A DNA stretch of 11,973 nucleotides from Candidatus Woesearchaeota archaeon (GTDB lineage: Archaea; Nanobdellota; Nanobdellia; Woesearchaeales; JAHWHD01), in NCBI GenBank assembly GCA_019323525.1, contig JAHWHD010000096.1:1-11973 (forward strand), written 5' to 3'. The notes under the pieces are model-generated. The model was not told where the DNA came from and ran no database searches. It saw only the letters and a program-made list of their open reading frames with translations. Made by a program: the position numbers and the translations under genes. Below, one piece after another: positions 1 to 5,844 of the stretch. Numbering within the stretch: position 1 is the stretch's first letter; every line of letters begins with the position of its first letter.

Positions 1-98
1 GCAGCCTTCCTGTAAGCACCAGGCTTCCATGCAACATTCTTCATCTCCAGAATATCTGCAATTTCATAGAATATCTTAGCTATCTCTAGGTTCTTCAT
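1..98 (-). CDS. PolX-like protein, N-terminal fragment (runs off left edge)
   Basis: Only the first 32 codons are present; the gene continues beyond base 1. The peptide begins MKNLEIAKIFYEIADILEMK and ends in WKPGAYRKAA. This is the usual opening of the DNA polymerase X / PHP-exonuclease (PolX) family, whose N-terminal helix-hairpin-helix region binds DNA and serves in gap-filling base excision repair. The catalytic polymerase and PHP domains lie outside the window, so activity cannot be judged. The ATG at 98 is chosen because AGAGG (105-109, minus strand) precedes it by six bases and a TTTAAATA box lies about 40 bases upstream. The family call rests on a short but characteristic segment. Confidence 0.72.
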   Translation of the reverse strand, partial: MKNLEIAKIFYEIADILEMKNVAWKPGAYRKA

Positions 99-123
99 TG
101 TATGCCTCTTTTTTAGAAATATT

Positions 124-142
124 ATATCTCGAGATATTTAAA
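124..142 (-). promoter_or_regulatory. polX-like promoter with overlapping palindrome
   Basis: On the minus strand a TTTAAATA box occupies 135-142, predicting a transcript start near 112 and a leader of about 14 bases that contains the AGAGG site. The perfect 14-base palindrome ATATCTCGAGATAT (124-137) overlaps the downstream edge of the box. That is where an archaeal repressor would block TBP or polymerase binding. The box also overlaps the stop codon of the gene ending at 138. The operator role is inferred from position and symmetry only. Confidence 0.5.
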
Positions 143-839
143 TATTACCTATCTTAAGTATCGCTTTAGCAGGAACTTTTGTCACAGCCCTGAGATTATA
201 CCAATCCTTACCAGTAAGATAAGGTTCATACCGTTTCCAGTCATACGCTTCAATTACTTTCTTGAAATGGTAGAAACTGCCAAAAGGAGATACCCAATAA
301 ACCTTCTTACGCAAAGGTTTGAACCTTGCCTTCTCAAAAAAACGCGCTGAACCTTTGCAGTACAATACTTTATTCTTGTAAGAGCTCTTTTTCTTGGACC
401 AAGCATAAAGTTCTTCGACAAACTCTTTCTGTTTCTTGGTCAATGAAGGATTTCTATTTCTAATATCTGAGGTTATCAAGAAAACACACGTAGTCAAAGC
501 ACCCCCTTTATAGTTCAAATAATACATAACTTCCTTACGATGCGGTGTAAAATCAATATACGGTTTGTCCATATCAACATTAGACACTCCTCTAATCTTC
601 CTAGGCCCAACAACCTTAGGTCCCCACTTCTGTTTATGCACAAACCCTTTCTTCTCTAAAGCAACAATCAGGTTAAGAAGCTTCTTTATCTTAGGAATCA
701 TCTTCTTGTAAGGATCCTTCCTAGGAGAGATGCCATTCTTTTTTATGTCAGCAACATATTCAGAAGATATAACCCTGTACAGGATCTTAGAATCGACATA
801 GTTTTTCCATAATTTGTATAGGTCAGAGTGCTTAGACAT
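138..839 (-). CDS. uncharacterised basic protein, possible ADP-ribosyltransferase-like fold
   Basis: I do not recognise the family with confidence. The protein (233 residues from the ATG at 839) is rich in Lys and Tyr, with no signal peptide or membrane segment. An early LYRVISSEYVADIKKNGI segment, a central YIDFTPHRKEVMYYL segment and a terminal VTKVPAKAILKI strand follow the order seen in ADP-ribosyltransferase-like or RNA 2'-phosphotransferase-like folds. In those folds the first strand carries His or Arg, the second an S/T-Y stretch with a helix, and the last often reads like 'V.VPPEAI'. This resemblance is by eye and weak. A TTG at 857 would extend the frame by six residues, but a TATA-like box (863-872) 27 bases before the ATG favours a leaderless start at 839. 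It is divergent from the operon starting at 878. Confidence 0.6.
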   Translation of the reverse strand: MSKHSDLYKLWKNYVDSKILYRVISSEYVADIKKNGISPRKDPYKKMIPKIKKLLNLIVALEKKGFVHKQKWGPKVVGPRKIRGVSNVDMDKPYIDFTPHRKEVMYYLNYKGGALTTCVFLITSDIRNRNPSLTKKQKEFVEELYAWSKKKSSYKNKVLYCKGSARFFEKARFKPLRKKVYWVSPFGSFYHFKKVIEAYDWKRYEPYLTGKDWYNLRAVTKVPAKAILKIGNI

Positions 840-877
840 AAAGCTTATTAAAGACAAATCACTTTATTAATATTTCC
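840..877. promoter_or_regulatory. compact divergent promoter, both sides leaderless
   Basis: Only 38 bases separate two divergent ATG codons, and the region holds two face-to-face TATA-like boxes. GCTTATTAAAG (843-853, plus) is about 28 bases before the ATG at 878. TATTAATAAA (863-872, read on minus) is about 27 bases before the ATG at 839. Each box falls in the expected leader of the other gene, and neither start has a convincing ribosome binding site. The geometry suggests leaderless transcription both ways and mutually exclusive or coupled firing. Confidence 0.5.
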
Positions 878-1192
878 ATGAAAAACATGCCAAAAAAATA
901 CCTTAACACAAAGGATAGAGAAGAAATGTGGAAAGAGGCAAAGAAGATCCTAAATAAACTGGAGCCAGACCTTGAAGAAGTCTACGCAGTAGGCTCAGTC
1001 ATCTCAAATAAAAAAAGCCCAGGCGATATTGATTTCGCAATTGTAACAAAATCAAAAAAACAAAACCCTTGCTTTCCAGTTGACCTTTTAATCGTACCGC
1101 AAGGTGAAGATGCAAAAGAGTACCTTGAGTATATAGAAAAATATATGAAAAAGAAACACGGTAAAGCGTTTAAACCTGTGAGGTTAAAATGA
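878..1192 (+). CDS. minimal nucleotidyltransferase (MNT, Pol-beta fold)
   Basis: This 104-residue protein fits the Pol-beta-fold minimal nucleotidyltransferases, which transfer NMP to a protein, RNA or small molecule. The nucleotide-binding Gly-Ser is G39-S40 (VYAVGSV). The two metal-binding aspartates D50 and D52 follow in SPGDIDFAI, and the third acid is D69 in PVDLLIVP, so the catalytic triad looks complete. The length is typical of a stand-alone MNT domain. Many such proteins pair with HEPN toxins as MntA-like antitoxins, but no HEPN gene is adjacent here. An in-frame ATG at 887 is an alternative start. The gene ends in an ATGA overlap with the methyltransferase gene, so translation is probably coupled. 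The substrate is unknown. Confidence 0.82.
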   Translation: MKNMPKKYLNTKDREEMWKEAKKILNKLEPDLEEVYAVGSVISNKKSPGDIDFAIVTKSKKQNPCFPVDLLIVPQGEDAKEYLEYIEKYMKKKHGKAFKPVRLK

Positions 1193-1959
1193 AAACAGAG
1201 AAAGAACTTGAAGAGTTTTATGACAAAGTATCTAAAGGATATGAAGATCATAATAAAAGGTTCTGTGACGAGTTACTGGAACATTTCATACACATAAACC
1301 TCCCAAAAAAAAAACTCAGGATCCTTGACATAGGCGGAGGCATAGGAAGGTTCGCAATACCGCTTGCAAAAAAAGGACACAATGTAGTTCTTTCTGACAT
1401 ATCACAAGGCATGCTTGATAAAGCAAAAATTATTTCAAAGAAAAATAAAGTGAAACTAGAATTCGTCAAAGAATCCGTTACAAACTTAAAAAACCATAAA
1501 AACAGTTCATTCGACATAGTTCTTGTTGTAAACGCAATCCTTGACTATTGCGGCGATTATAATAAAGCCATTAAAGAGATAAAAAGAGTACTGAAACCGA
1601 ACGGACTAGTCATGGGCAATGTAAATAATAGGTTTGTTTACGCCTCAAAACATGAACTGAAAAGCGGAGACTTTACACTGTTCAAGAAAAGCATGAAAAC
1701 AGGAGACAGGCACATCTCATGGGGGGGCGGAAGCCACTGGAGCCATGAGTTCACTTTAGAAGAACTCAGAGAAGCTTTCAAATCCTTCAAAAGAATAAAG
1801 GTTTACGGAATTTATAACCTTCTTGATAAATACGAGACCCCTGACTGGCTAGAAAACAAAAAGAAGCGTAAAGAGATGTTTGACTTGCAAGTAGAATACG
1901 CAAATAAATCAGAATACATCAACAATTCGAGAGATTTCTTCTTTATCGCAAGAAAATGA
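1189..1959 (+). CDS. class I SAM-dependent methyltransferase
   Basis: A 256-residue Rossmann-fold methyltransferase of the Methyltransf_11/25 type. Motif I is ILDIGGGIG (residues 45-53), the acidic residue ending strand 2 is D70 (VVLSDIS), and the post-motif segments FDIVLVVNAILDY (from about 109) and RVLKPNGLVMGN complete the SAM-binding core. The C-terminal part contains a Trp/Gly/His-rich stretch (WGGGSHWSHEF) that may help form the substrate pocket. The target cannot be told from sequence; relatives methylate small molecules, tRNA or protein. Start and stop codons overlap both neighbours by four bases, making it the middle gene of a coupled three-gene operon. No membrane segment is visible, so it should be cytoplasmic. 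Confidence 0.9.
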   Translation: MKTEKELEEFYDKVSKGYEDHNKRFCDELLEHFIHINLPKKKLRILDIGGGIGRFAIPLAKKGHNVVLSDISQGMLDKAKIISKKNKVKLEFVKESVTNLKNHKNSSFDIVLVVNAILDYCGDYNKAIKEIKRVLKPNGLVMGNVNNRFVYASKHELKSGDFTLFKKSMKTGDRHISWGGGSHWSHEFTLEELREAFKSFKRIKVYGIYNLLDKYETPDWLENKKKRKEMFDLQVEYANKSEYINNSRDFFFIARK

Positions 1960-2414
1960 AGCACCCAAACAAGAAGTTCATGCTTGAAGCTATCGAGTTA
2001 GCAAAGAAACACAAAGCAGTAGGGTGTGTTATTGTTAAAGATAATAAAATCCTTGCCAGAGGCTGGACGACTGTCTACGAAGAACAGCAACCTTTCAGAC
2101 ACGGAGAGATTAACGCGATAGAAAAAGCCTGCAAAAAACTAAAATCCTTCTACTTGACAGACTGCTGGGTCTACACTACTTACGAACCATGTCCGATGTG
2201 CGCATCAGCAATCGTATGGTCAAAAGCAAAAGGAATTGTTTACGGTGCAGCAATGGACGACGAGAACGAACTGTATACCCAAAGAATCAAGGTTAAGTGT
2301 AAAGACATCCTTAAGAAAGGAACACCTAAAGTGATGCTAAAAGGACCATTCATGCGCAAAGAATGTAAAAAGCTCATGGACGAGCACTATTGGAAGACAA
2401 AGAAGTCTCCTTAA
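1956..2414 (+). CDS. zinc-dependent nucleoside/base deaminase (CDA superfamily)
   Basis: A 152-residue cytidine-deaminase-fold protein. The zinc site is H49 in RHGEINAIEKA with catalytic proton shuttle E51, plus C79 and C82 in EPCPMCASAIVWSKAK. The HGE form and the PCPMC..AI.W pattern resemble cytosine deaminase, guanine deaminase and TadA-like enzymes rather than short cytidine deaminases. Substrate assignment (free base, nucleotide or tRNA) is not possible by eye. It is the last gene of the operon with the nucleotidyltransferase and methyltransferase, with a four-base start/stop overlap. All three gene products are expected to act on nucleotides, nucleic acids or small molecules in the cytoplasm. 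Confidence 0.87.
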   Translation: MKHPNKKFMLEAIELAKKHKAVGCVIVKDNKILARGWTTVYEEQQPFRHGEINAIEKACKKLKSFYLTDCWVYTTYEPCPMCASAIVWSKAKGIVYGAAMDDENELYTQRIKVKCKDILKKGTPKVMLKGPFMRKECKKLMDEHYWKTKKSP

Positions 2415-2517
2415 AAACCCCGTTCAAAACATCTATTTATTAACTTTATCTAATTCTAAATAAATCTCCGTCTATAAAACAAAAACATATGATTTCGTCT
2501 CCAATAAGTCCTTACCC

Positions 2518-2566
2518 AAAGTTTAAATATTTAGAAAACATATACATAATATATACTATATGGAGG
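2518..2566 (+). promoter_or_regulatory. promoter and ribosome binding site of the secreted repeat protein
   Basis: AAAGTTTAAATATTTA (2518-2533) is a near-ideal BRE plus TATA box. It predicts a transcript start near 2552 and a short leader containing GGAGG (2562-2566), ten bases before the ATG at 2577. This is one of the strongest promoters in the window, suggesting high expression. The preceding stretch from 2415 is AT-rich and holds nothing else I can recognise. Confidence 0.65.
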
Positions 2567-2576
2567 CATAACCAAA

Positions 2577-3485
2577 ATGAAACGACTATATTCTGCAATA
2601 GCTGCACTGGCATTTGCATTTACTGCATCAACATTTGCAGCAGACAATATAACATCTCCGCCAAGTATAACAAAAGAGTACAAGGTAAAGACAACATATT
2701 CTCTTGAACAGCCCTCGATTCCATTTAAGTCGATCATTGCATCTGAGACAGGAACTGACAACGACGACATTGGCTGGTTGATAAAAACTCATTTACCTCC
2801 AAAGCCAAAATACTCAATACCCTTTAGCGGATTATCAACTGAAGAAGTCGAGCATGAAGACAGTCCATCATTATTTGGCAGATACAGCTTATACTCAATA
2901 CCGTTTTCAGGATTATCAACTGAAGAGGTTGAACACGATGACAGCGCGTCATTGTTTGGCAGGTATAGTGTAAAGAGCACAAGACCCGAGACAATGGGAG
3001 ACCATATTTTTTCACTATCTTCAACAGCTGAAGAAGACGATGGAACTTTCAAAGGACTCGCTGCTACAATGAAAACCACGACGTCATTAATGTCAACCTA
3101 CAGCACAACTCCTGTGACAATAGGGTTTGGCATGATAGACAGCCCAGTGTGCACTGAAGAAGACGATGGATACTTTAAAACACTTGCAGGTATGAAAAGC
3201 ACATCTGGGCCTGTAACATCAGCTTACATGACAACACCTGTGACAATAGGCTTTGGCATGATTGACAGCCCAGTATGCAGTGAAGAAGACGACGGATACT
3301 TTAAAAATCTAGCAGGATATTCATTTAAATCCACGCAACCGACCACTATCGAAAGCGTTTTTAAATCTCTAGCAATACCGCTGAAATCTAAACCTGTTAC
3401 TAAAGTGGAGAGTGTAGGCGAACACATCAAAAACCTTCCAGATTTAAAAGAAGAAGATCTAGACACTCTGCTCTATAAATATTAA
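2577..3485 (+). CDS. secreted acidic tandem-repeat protein, function unknown
   Basis: I do not recognise this 302-residue protein. Residues 1-21 form a Sec signal peptide: basic MKR, a hydrophobic Ala/Phe core and a STFA|AD-type cleavage site. No later membrane segment or cell-wall anchor is seen, so it is probably exported and soluble. The mature part is built of repeats. Two 27-residue units (79-105, 106-132) start YSIPFSGLSTEEVEH. Three 42-residue units (135-176, 177-218, 219-260) carry TTPVTIGFGMIDSPVC and EEDDGYFK; the first unit is diverged. Degenerate copies flank them (SIPF at 47-50, VGEHIKNL near the C terminus). Each unit has a Glu-Glu/Asp-Asp cluster between hydrophobic stretches. 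The two repeat-linked cysteines (193 and 235) could form a disulfide. It has its own promoter and terminator and may be a cell-surface, metal-binding or partner-contact protein, all inferred. Confidence 0.85.
   Translation: MKRLYSAIAALAFAFTASTFAADNITSPPSITKEYKVKTTYSLEQPSIPFKSIIASETGTDNDDIGWLIKTHLPPKPKYSIPFSGLSTEEVEHEDSPSLFGRYSLYSIPFSGLSTEEVEHDDSASLFGRYSVKSTRPETMGDHIFSLSSTAEEDDGTFKGLAATMKTTTSLMSTYSTTPVTIGFGMIDSPVCTEEDDGYFKTLAGMKSTSGPVTSAYMTTPVTIGFGMIDSPVCSEEDDGYFKNLAGYSFKSTQPTTIESVFKSLAIPLKSKPVTKVESVGEHIKNLPDLKEEDLDTLLYKY
2811..2972 (+). repeat. two tandem 81-base coding repeats
   Basis: Units 2811-2891 and 2892-2972 encode 27 residues each and differ mainly at third codon positions and a few residues (HED/HDD, SPS/SAS). 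This points to duplication followed by purifying selection on the protein. Confidence 0.9.
2979..3356 (+). repeat. three 126-base coding repeats, the first diverged
   Basis: Units start at 2979, 3105 and 3231, and the Glu-Glu-Asp-Asp-Gly codons recur at 3030, 3156 and 3282, exactly 126 bases apart. The last two are nearly identical over their first 90 bases, whereas the first shares only scattered residues (T-P-T-G and EEDDG-FK-LA). The gradient suggests recent re-duplication of an old unit. Confidence 0.85.
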
Positions 3486-3503
3486 TTTCTTTTTTTTATT
3501 TAA
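3486..3503 (+). terminator. poly-T terminator after the secreted repeat protein
   Basis: A run of eight T within TTTCTTTTTTTTATTT follows the stop codon directly, without a hairpin. This is the usual form of intrinsic termination in archaea. Confidence 0.55.
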
Positions 3504-3550
3504 TTCAATAAAAATATAACAATTACAGAAACTAAACTCTCCAGTTACAA

Positions 3551-3595
3551 AATACATATAAACAGGATTTAAACAACGTATTTGAAAAAGGTGAT
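3551..3595 (+). promoter_or_regulatory. pyrDC promoter and ribosome binding site
   Basis: A TATA-like TACATATAAA (about 3553-3562) predicts a transcript start near 3582. AAAGGTGAT (3587-3595) is a good ribosome binding site just before the ATG at 3599. A second TTTAAA at 3568-3573 is too close to leave room for that site, so the upstream box is preferred. Confidence 0.45.
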
Positions 3596-3598
3596 ACT

Positions 3599-4516
3599 AT
3601 GAAAACTAGTGTAGCAGGTATAGAATTTAAACATCCAATATTCAATGCATCAGGACCAAGGTGTACAGAACTAGAAGAGCTTGAAGAGATTGCTGAATCC
3701 AGCTCAGCCGCAATCCTGATGAAATCTTGTACAAGAGAACCAAGGGAAGGAAACCCTGAACCAAGATACTATGATCTTCCTCACGGCTCTATTAATTCAA
3801 TGGGACTTCCTAATCTGGGTTATAAAGAATACCTAAGGTTCATCCCAATTTTAAGAGCTCATGGCAAACCAGTTGTAGCTTCTGTCTCTGGATTATCTCT
3901 TGCCGATAATATTGAGATGCTCAAAGCATTTGACGATTCAGATGTTGATATGATAGAGCTTAACCTATCTTGTCCAAATGTACCTGATAAACCGCAGATG
4001 GCCTATGACTTTCCTCAATCTGATGAAGTTTTAAGAGCAGCAAGGGCTGCAACATCCAAACCTCTGGGTGTAAAGCTCCCGCCATATTTTGACCCCGTAC
4101 ATATCGATACTATGGCAGGAATCCTAAATGAGCATAAGGTAGACTTTGTCACATGTATAAACTCTCTAGGCAATGGACTTGTCATAGACCCTAAGACAGA
4201 ATCTGTTGTCATAAAACCTAAAGAAGGTTTTGGTGGTATCGGGGGCAAATATTGCCAATTTAATGCTTTAGCAAACGTAAGAAGGTTTTATCAAAAGCTC
4301 GACCATGCAGATGTCATTGGAGTCGGCGGTATAGATTCAGGTGTTGACGTCTTTACATACATCCTTGCAGGAGCATCAGCTGTCCAGATTGGAACAGCTT
4401 TCCAGCAAGAAGGTCCTGGTTGTTTCTTCAGGATATTGAACGAATTCAAAGCATATATGCAAAACAAAGGTTACAGCTCGATCGACGAGATTAAAGGAAA
4501 GGTGAAAACATTATGA
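3599..4516 (+). CDS. pyrD: dihydroorotate dehydrogenase, class 1A (fumarate-type)
   Basis: PyrD oxidises dihydroorotate to orotate using FMN, the fourth step of UMP synthesis. The 305-residue length and the motifs NASGP, K42 (FMN contact), REGNPEPRY, GSINSMGLPNLGY, NLSCPNVPDKPQ with catalytic base C125, GVKLPPYFDP and VIKPKEGFGGIGG match class 1A. That class is typified by Lactococcus PyrDA, a soluble homodimer that passes electrons to fumarate. The active-site cysteine separates it from the membrane class 2 enzymes, which use serine. Archaea more often have class 1B enzymes with a PyrK partner, and no pyrK is in view, consistent with class 1A. The stop codon overlaps the pyrC start (ATGA), so the two are translated together. 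Bacterial origin by transfer is likely but inferred. Confidence 0.95.
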   Translation: MKTSVAGIEFKHPIFNASGPRCTELEELEEIAESSSAAILMKSCTREPREGNPEPRYYDLPHGSINSMGLPNLGYKEYLRFIPILRAHGKPVVASVSGLSLADNIEMLKAFDDSDVDMIELNLSCPNVPDKPQMAYDFPQSDEVLRAARAATSKPLGVKLPPYFDPVHIDTMAGILNEHKVDFVTCINSLGNGLVIDPKTESVVIKPKEGFGGIGGKYCQFNALANVRRFYQKLDHADVIGVGGIDSGVDVFTYILAGASAVQIGTAFQQEGPGCFFRILNEFKAYMQNKGYSSIDEIKGKVKTL

Positions 4517-5484
4517 GCTACCCAAGAGTAGACGGACATGTACATTTCAGGGACCGAGAACAAAATTATAAAGAGACAATAGTCCACGGTCTGGAGACCG
4601 CTACAAAAGCAGGCGTTACATATGTTATTGATATGCCTAACCTCAGGGAACCGATCCTTAGAGAGCCTGATGTAAAGGCAAGACTTTCTTTAGTACCTGA
4701 AGACCAGGCTTACCGTTATTTCCTTTATGTTGGTGCAACTGCAGACCCTAAACAGCTAGAGGAAGCGTTATGGTTAGCTGAGGAACACCCCCAAGTTGTA
4801 GGCGTTAAGGTATACACCTGCAAATCTGTAGGCGACCTGAAAAACCCTACTGAAGAATCGCAAAGACTGGTGTTTAGAAAAGCGGCCGAGGCAAACTACA
4901 AGGGAGTTATCGCAGTGCATTGTGAAGAAGAATCACTCATCAGCTACAGGTATATCTCATCAGAGCCCTATAGTCACGCACAAGCAAGACCAAAGATTGC
5001 AGAGATCACTTCTGCTGGAAACGTTATAAGATATGGAAACGAGGAAGGTTTTGAAGGAACAATCCATATCTGCCATGTGACGTGCCCAGAAGTTGTTGAG
5101 ATAGTGGACAGAGCAAGGAGCGAAAGAAATATCACTTGCGCGACCACGCCCCTTTATCTTAAGTGGACAGATGAAAAACTTAGAGGAGAGCACGGAGCCA
5201 TTTACAAGACAAACCCTCCGCTAAGATCAAAAGAAGACAGGACAGGTCTAAGGATAGCTCTTCTTGAAAACAGGATCGACTGGATAGAGACAGACCACGC
5301 ACCGCACACAATAGGCGAGAAACTATTTGACGGCCACCCATCAGGATTCCCAACCCTTTACATCTATAGAGAAGTTATTGAAGAACTCCTCCCAAACCTA
5401 GGAGCAACACCGCAGCAGATAAAAGCATGGACTCTAGACAACATTGTAAAGACGTTTAATTTACCTATAGACCAAAACGCATAA
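4513..5484 (+). CDS. pyrC: dihydroorotase
   Basis: PyrC interconverts carbamoyl-aspartate and dihydroorotate, the step just before PyrD. The metal-site elements of the amidohydrolase fold are present: H9 and H11 in DGHVHFRD, K99 in GVKVYTCK as the likely carboxylated lysine, H136 in HCEE, H185/H188 in HICHVTCPE and D261 in TDHAPHT. Substrate contacts R13 and N43 (MPN) are also present. At 323 residues it lacks the flanking beta-sandwich segments of the roughly 430-residue type I enzymes, because the first metal motif starts at residue 7. It is therefore a compact form, complete in its barrel. It shares a four-base overlap with pyrD. The other pyrimidine genes (pyrB, pyrE, pyrF, carbamoyl-phosphate synthesis) are not in the window. 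Confidence 0.93.
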   Translation: MSYPRVDGHVHFRDREQNYKETIVHGLETATKAGVTYVIDMPNLREPILREPDVKARLSLVPEDQAYRYFLYVGATADPKQLEEALWLAEEHPQVVGVKVYTCKSVGDLKNPTEESQRLVFRKAAEANYKGVIAVHCEEESLISYRYISSEPYSHAQARPKIAEITSAGNVIRYGNEEGFEGTIHICHVTCPEVVEIVDRARSERNITCATTPLYLKWTDEKLRGEHGAIYKTNPPLRSKEDRTGLRIALLENRIDWIETDHAPHTIGEKLFDGHPSGFPTLYIYREVIEELLPNLGATPQQIKAWTLDNIVKTFNLPIDQNA

Positions 5485-5490
5485 ATATTT
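5481..5490 (+). promoter_or_regulatory. TATA box of a leaderless small gene
   Basis: ATAAATATTT overlaps the end of pyrC and sits 25 bases before the ATG at 5511, predicting transcription from the start codon itself. An out-of-frame ATG at 5506 would then lie outside the transcript, which removes an otherwise awkward competing start. Confidence 0.5.
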
Positions 5491-5510
5491 CTTTTACTTT
5501 CCTTTATGCA

Positions 5511-5699
5511 ATGGACCAAAAAGTGATAGACGAGCTAATGAAAAAGCCAAAAGAAGAACTAGTTGGCATGATACTAAAGCTTGACAGAAAACTTTTCGAG
5601 CTTGTGAAAGAACTTTCTAAATCTGACGAGTACAAAGGCATTGTAACAGACAAAAACTTAAACGATTTCTTTGCGATGAAGTATAATGAAGAACGCTAG
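5511..5699 (+). CDS. small helical protein, unknown function
   Basis: A 62-residue, highly charged protein that I cannot assign. Residues 1-40 contain a heptad-like Leu/Ile pattern (IDELM...ELVGMILKLDRKLFELVKEL) typical of a short coiled coil or helical hairpin. The tail is more polar. There is no cysteine, signal or membrane segment. A TATA box 25 bases upstream of the ATG supports a real leaderless gene with its own promoter, although it directly follows pyrC. Its last five bases overlap the 3' end of the candidate RNA on the other strand, so the two transcripts would be antisense there. No structure or known partner points to a role. Confidence 0.65.
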   Translation: MDQKVIDELMKKPKEELVGMILKLDRKLFELVKELSKSDEYKGIVTDKNLNDFFAMKYNEER

Positions 5700-5791
5700 G
5701 GTCTAGGCCTCAAGTATGACGACTCCGAAAAGTCGACACAACGGTTGAACATACCGAAGCATGCATCACCTCCTGAAGTTGCCTCCCTAGC
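5695..5791 (-). ncRNA. candidate structured RNA with two UUCG hairpins
   Basis: Read on the minus strand, the ends GCTAGGG (5791-5785) and CCCTAGC (5701-5695) pair perfectly. Four more pairs (AGGC/GCCT, 5784-5781 with 5708-5705) follow after a three-base AGA bulge. Inside are two hairpins: GCATGC-TTCG-GTATGT (5764-5749), with the very stable C(UUCG)G loop, and CGACTT-TTCG-GAGTCG (5735-5720). The UUCG loops exist only on this strand. A TATA box at 5814-5821 predicts transcription starting at about 5792, exactly at the outer stem. Between stem and hairpin lies AGGAGGTGAT (5774-5765), complementary to the conserved 3' end of archaeal 16S rRNA. I recognise no known RNA family; it is not a tRNA (no T-arm), 5S or SRP RNA. 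A 19-codon ORF follows the rRNA-like site and is listed separately. Confidence 0.55.
5703..5762 (-). CDS. possible 19-residue peptide inside the candidate RNA
   Basis: An ATG at 5762 is preceded by AGGAGG at the ideal six-base spacing. It opens a 19-codon frame, MLRYVQPLCRLFGVVILEA, ending in TAG at 5703. The peptide is hydrophobic with no recognisable motif. The same bases form the two UUCG hairpins, so either the RNA fold or the peptide, or both, may be what selection keeps. Such a short frame could arise by chance, and only the strength and spacing of the ribosome binding site support it. Confidence 0.2.
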   Translation of the reverse strand: MLRYVQPLCRLFGVVILEA

Positions 5792-5807
5792 AGATAAAAA
5801 AAATAAA
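5792..5807 (-). terminator. poly-T run ending the L21e-rpo4-DUF655 operon
   Basis: On the minus strand TTTATTTTTTTTATCT, with eight consecutive T, lies about 40 bases after the DUF655 stop codon. It fits archaeal intrinsic termination. It directly precedes the predicted start of the structured RNA, so the operon transcript and the RNA appear to be separate units. Confidence 0.45.
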
Positions 5808-5813
5808 CTAATA

Positions 5814-5821
5814 GTATTTAA
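5814..5821 (-). promoter_or_regulatory. TATA box of the candidate structured RNA
   Basis: Minus-strand TTAAATAC, preceded by a BRE-like GTAAAGC, lies about 26 bases upstream of the outer stem of the RNA. No protein gene downstream on this strand would otherwise need it. Confidence 0.5.
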
Positions 5822-5844
5822 GCTTTACTTTTTCTAGAAGTACT

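Noticed and set aside
878..1192. MNT/HEPN toxin-antitoxin pair
   Set aside because: No HEPN protein with an R-x4-6-H motif is next to the nucleotidyltransferase; its partners are a methyltransferase and a deaminase.
2489..2707. 72-codon frame overlapping the start of the secreted repeat protein
   Set aside because: It covers the TATA box and ribosome binding site of the real gene and has no signals of its own.
2811..3320. CRISPR-like or mobile repeats
   Set aside because: The repeats are in frame, directly joined without spacers and vary at third codon positions, so they are coding repeats.
5717..5775. C/D box small RNA on the plus strand
   Set aside because: The box C candidate ATGACGA has a mismatch, box D is about 50 bases away, and no closing stem or second box pair is present.
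5695..5791. The 97-base structured element as a tRNA, 5S or SRP RNA
   Set aside because: The 7-pair closing stem suggested a tRNA, but neither strand has a T-arm with the conserved loop, position 8 is not T, and no 5S or SRP signature is present.
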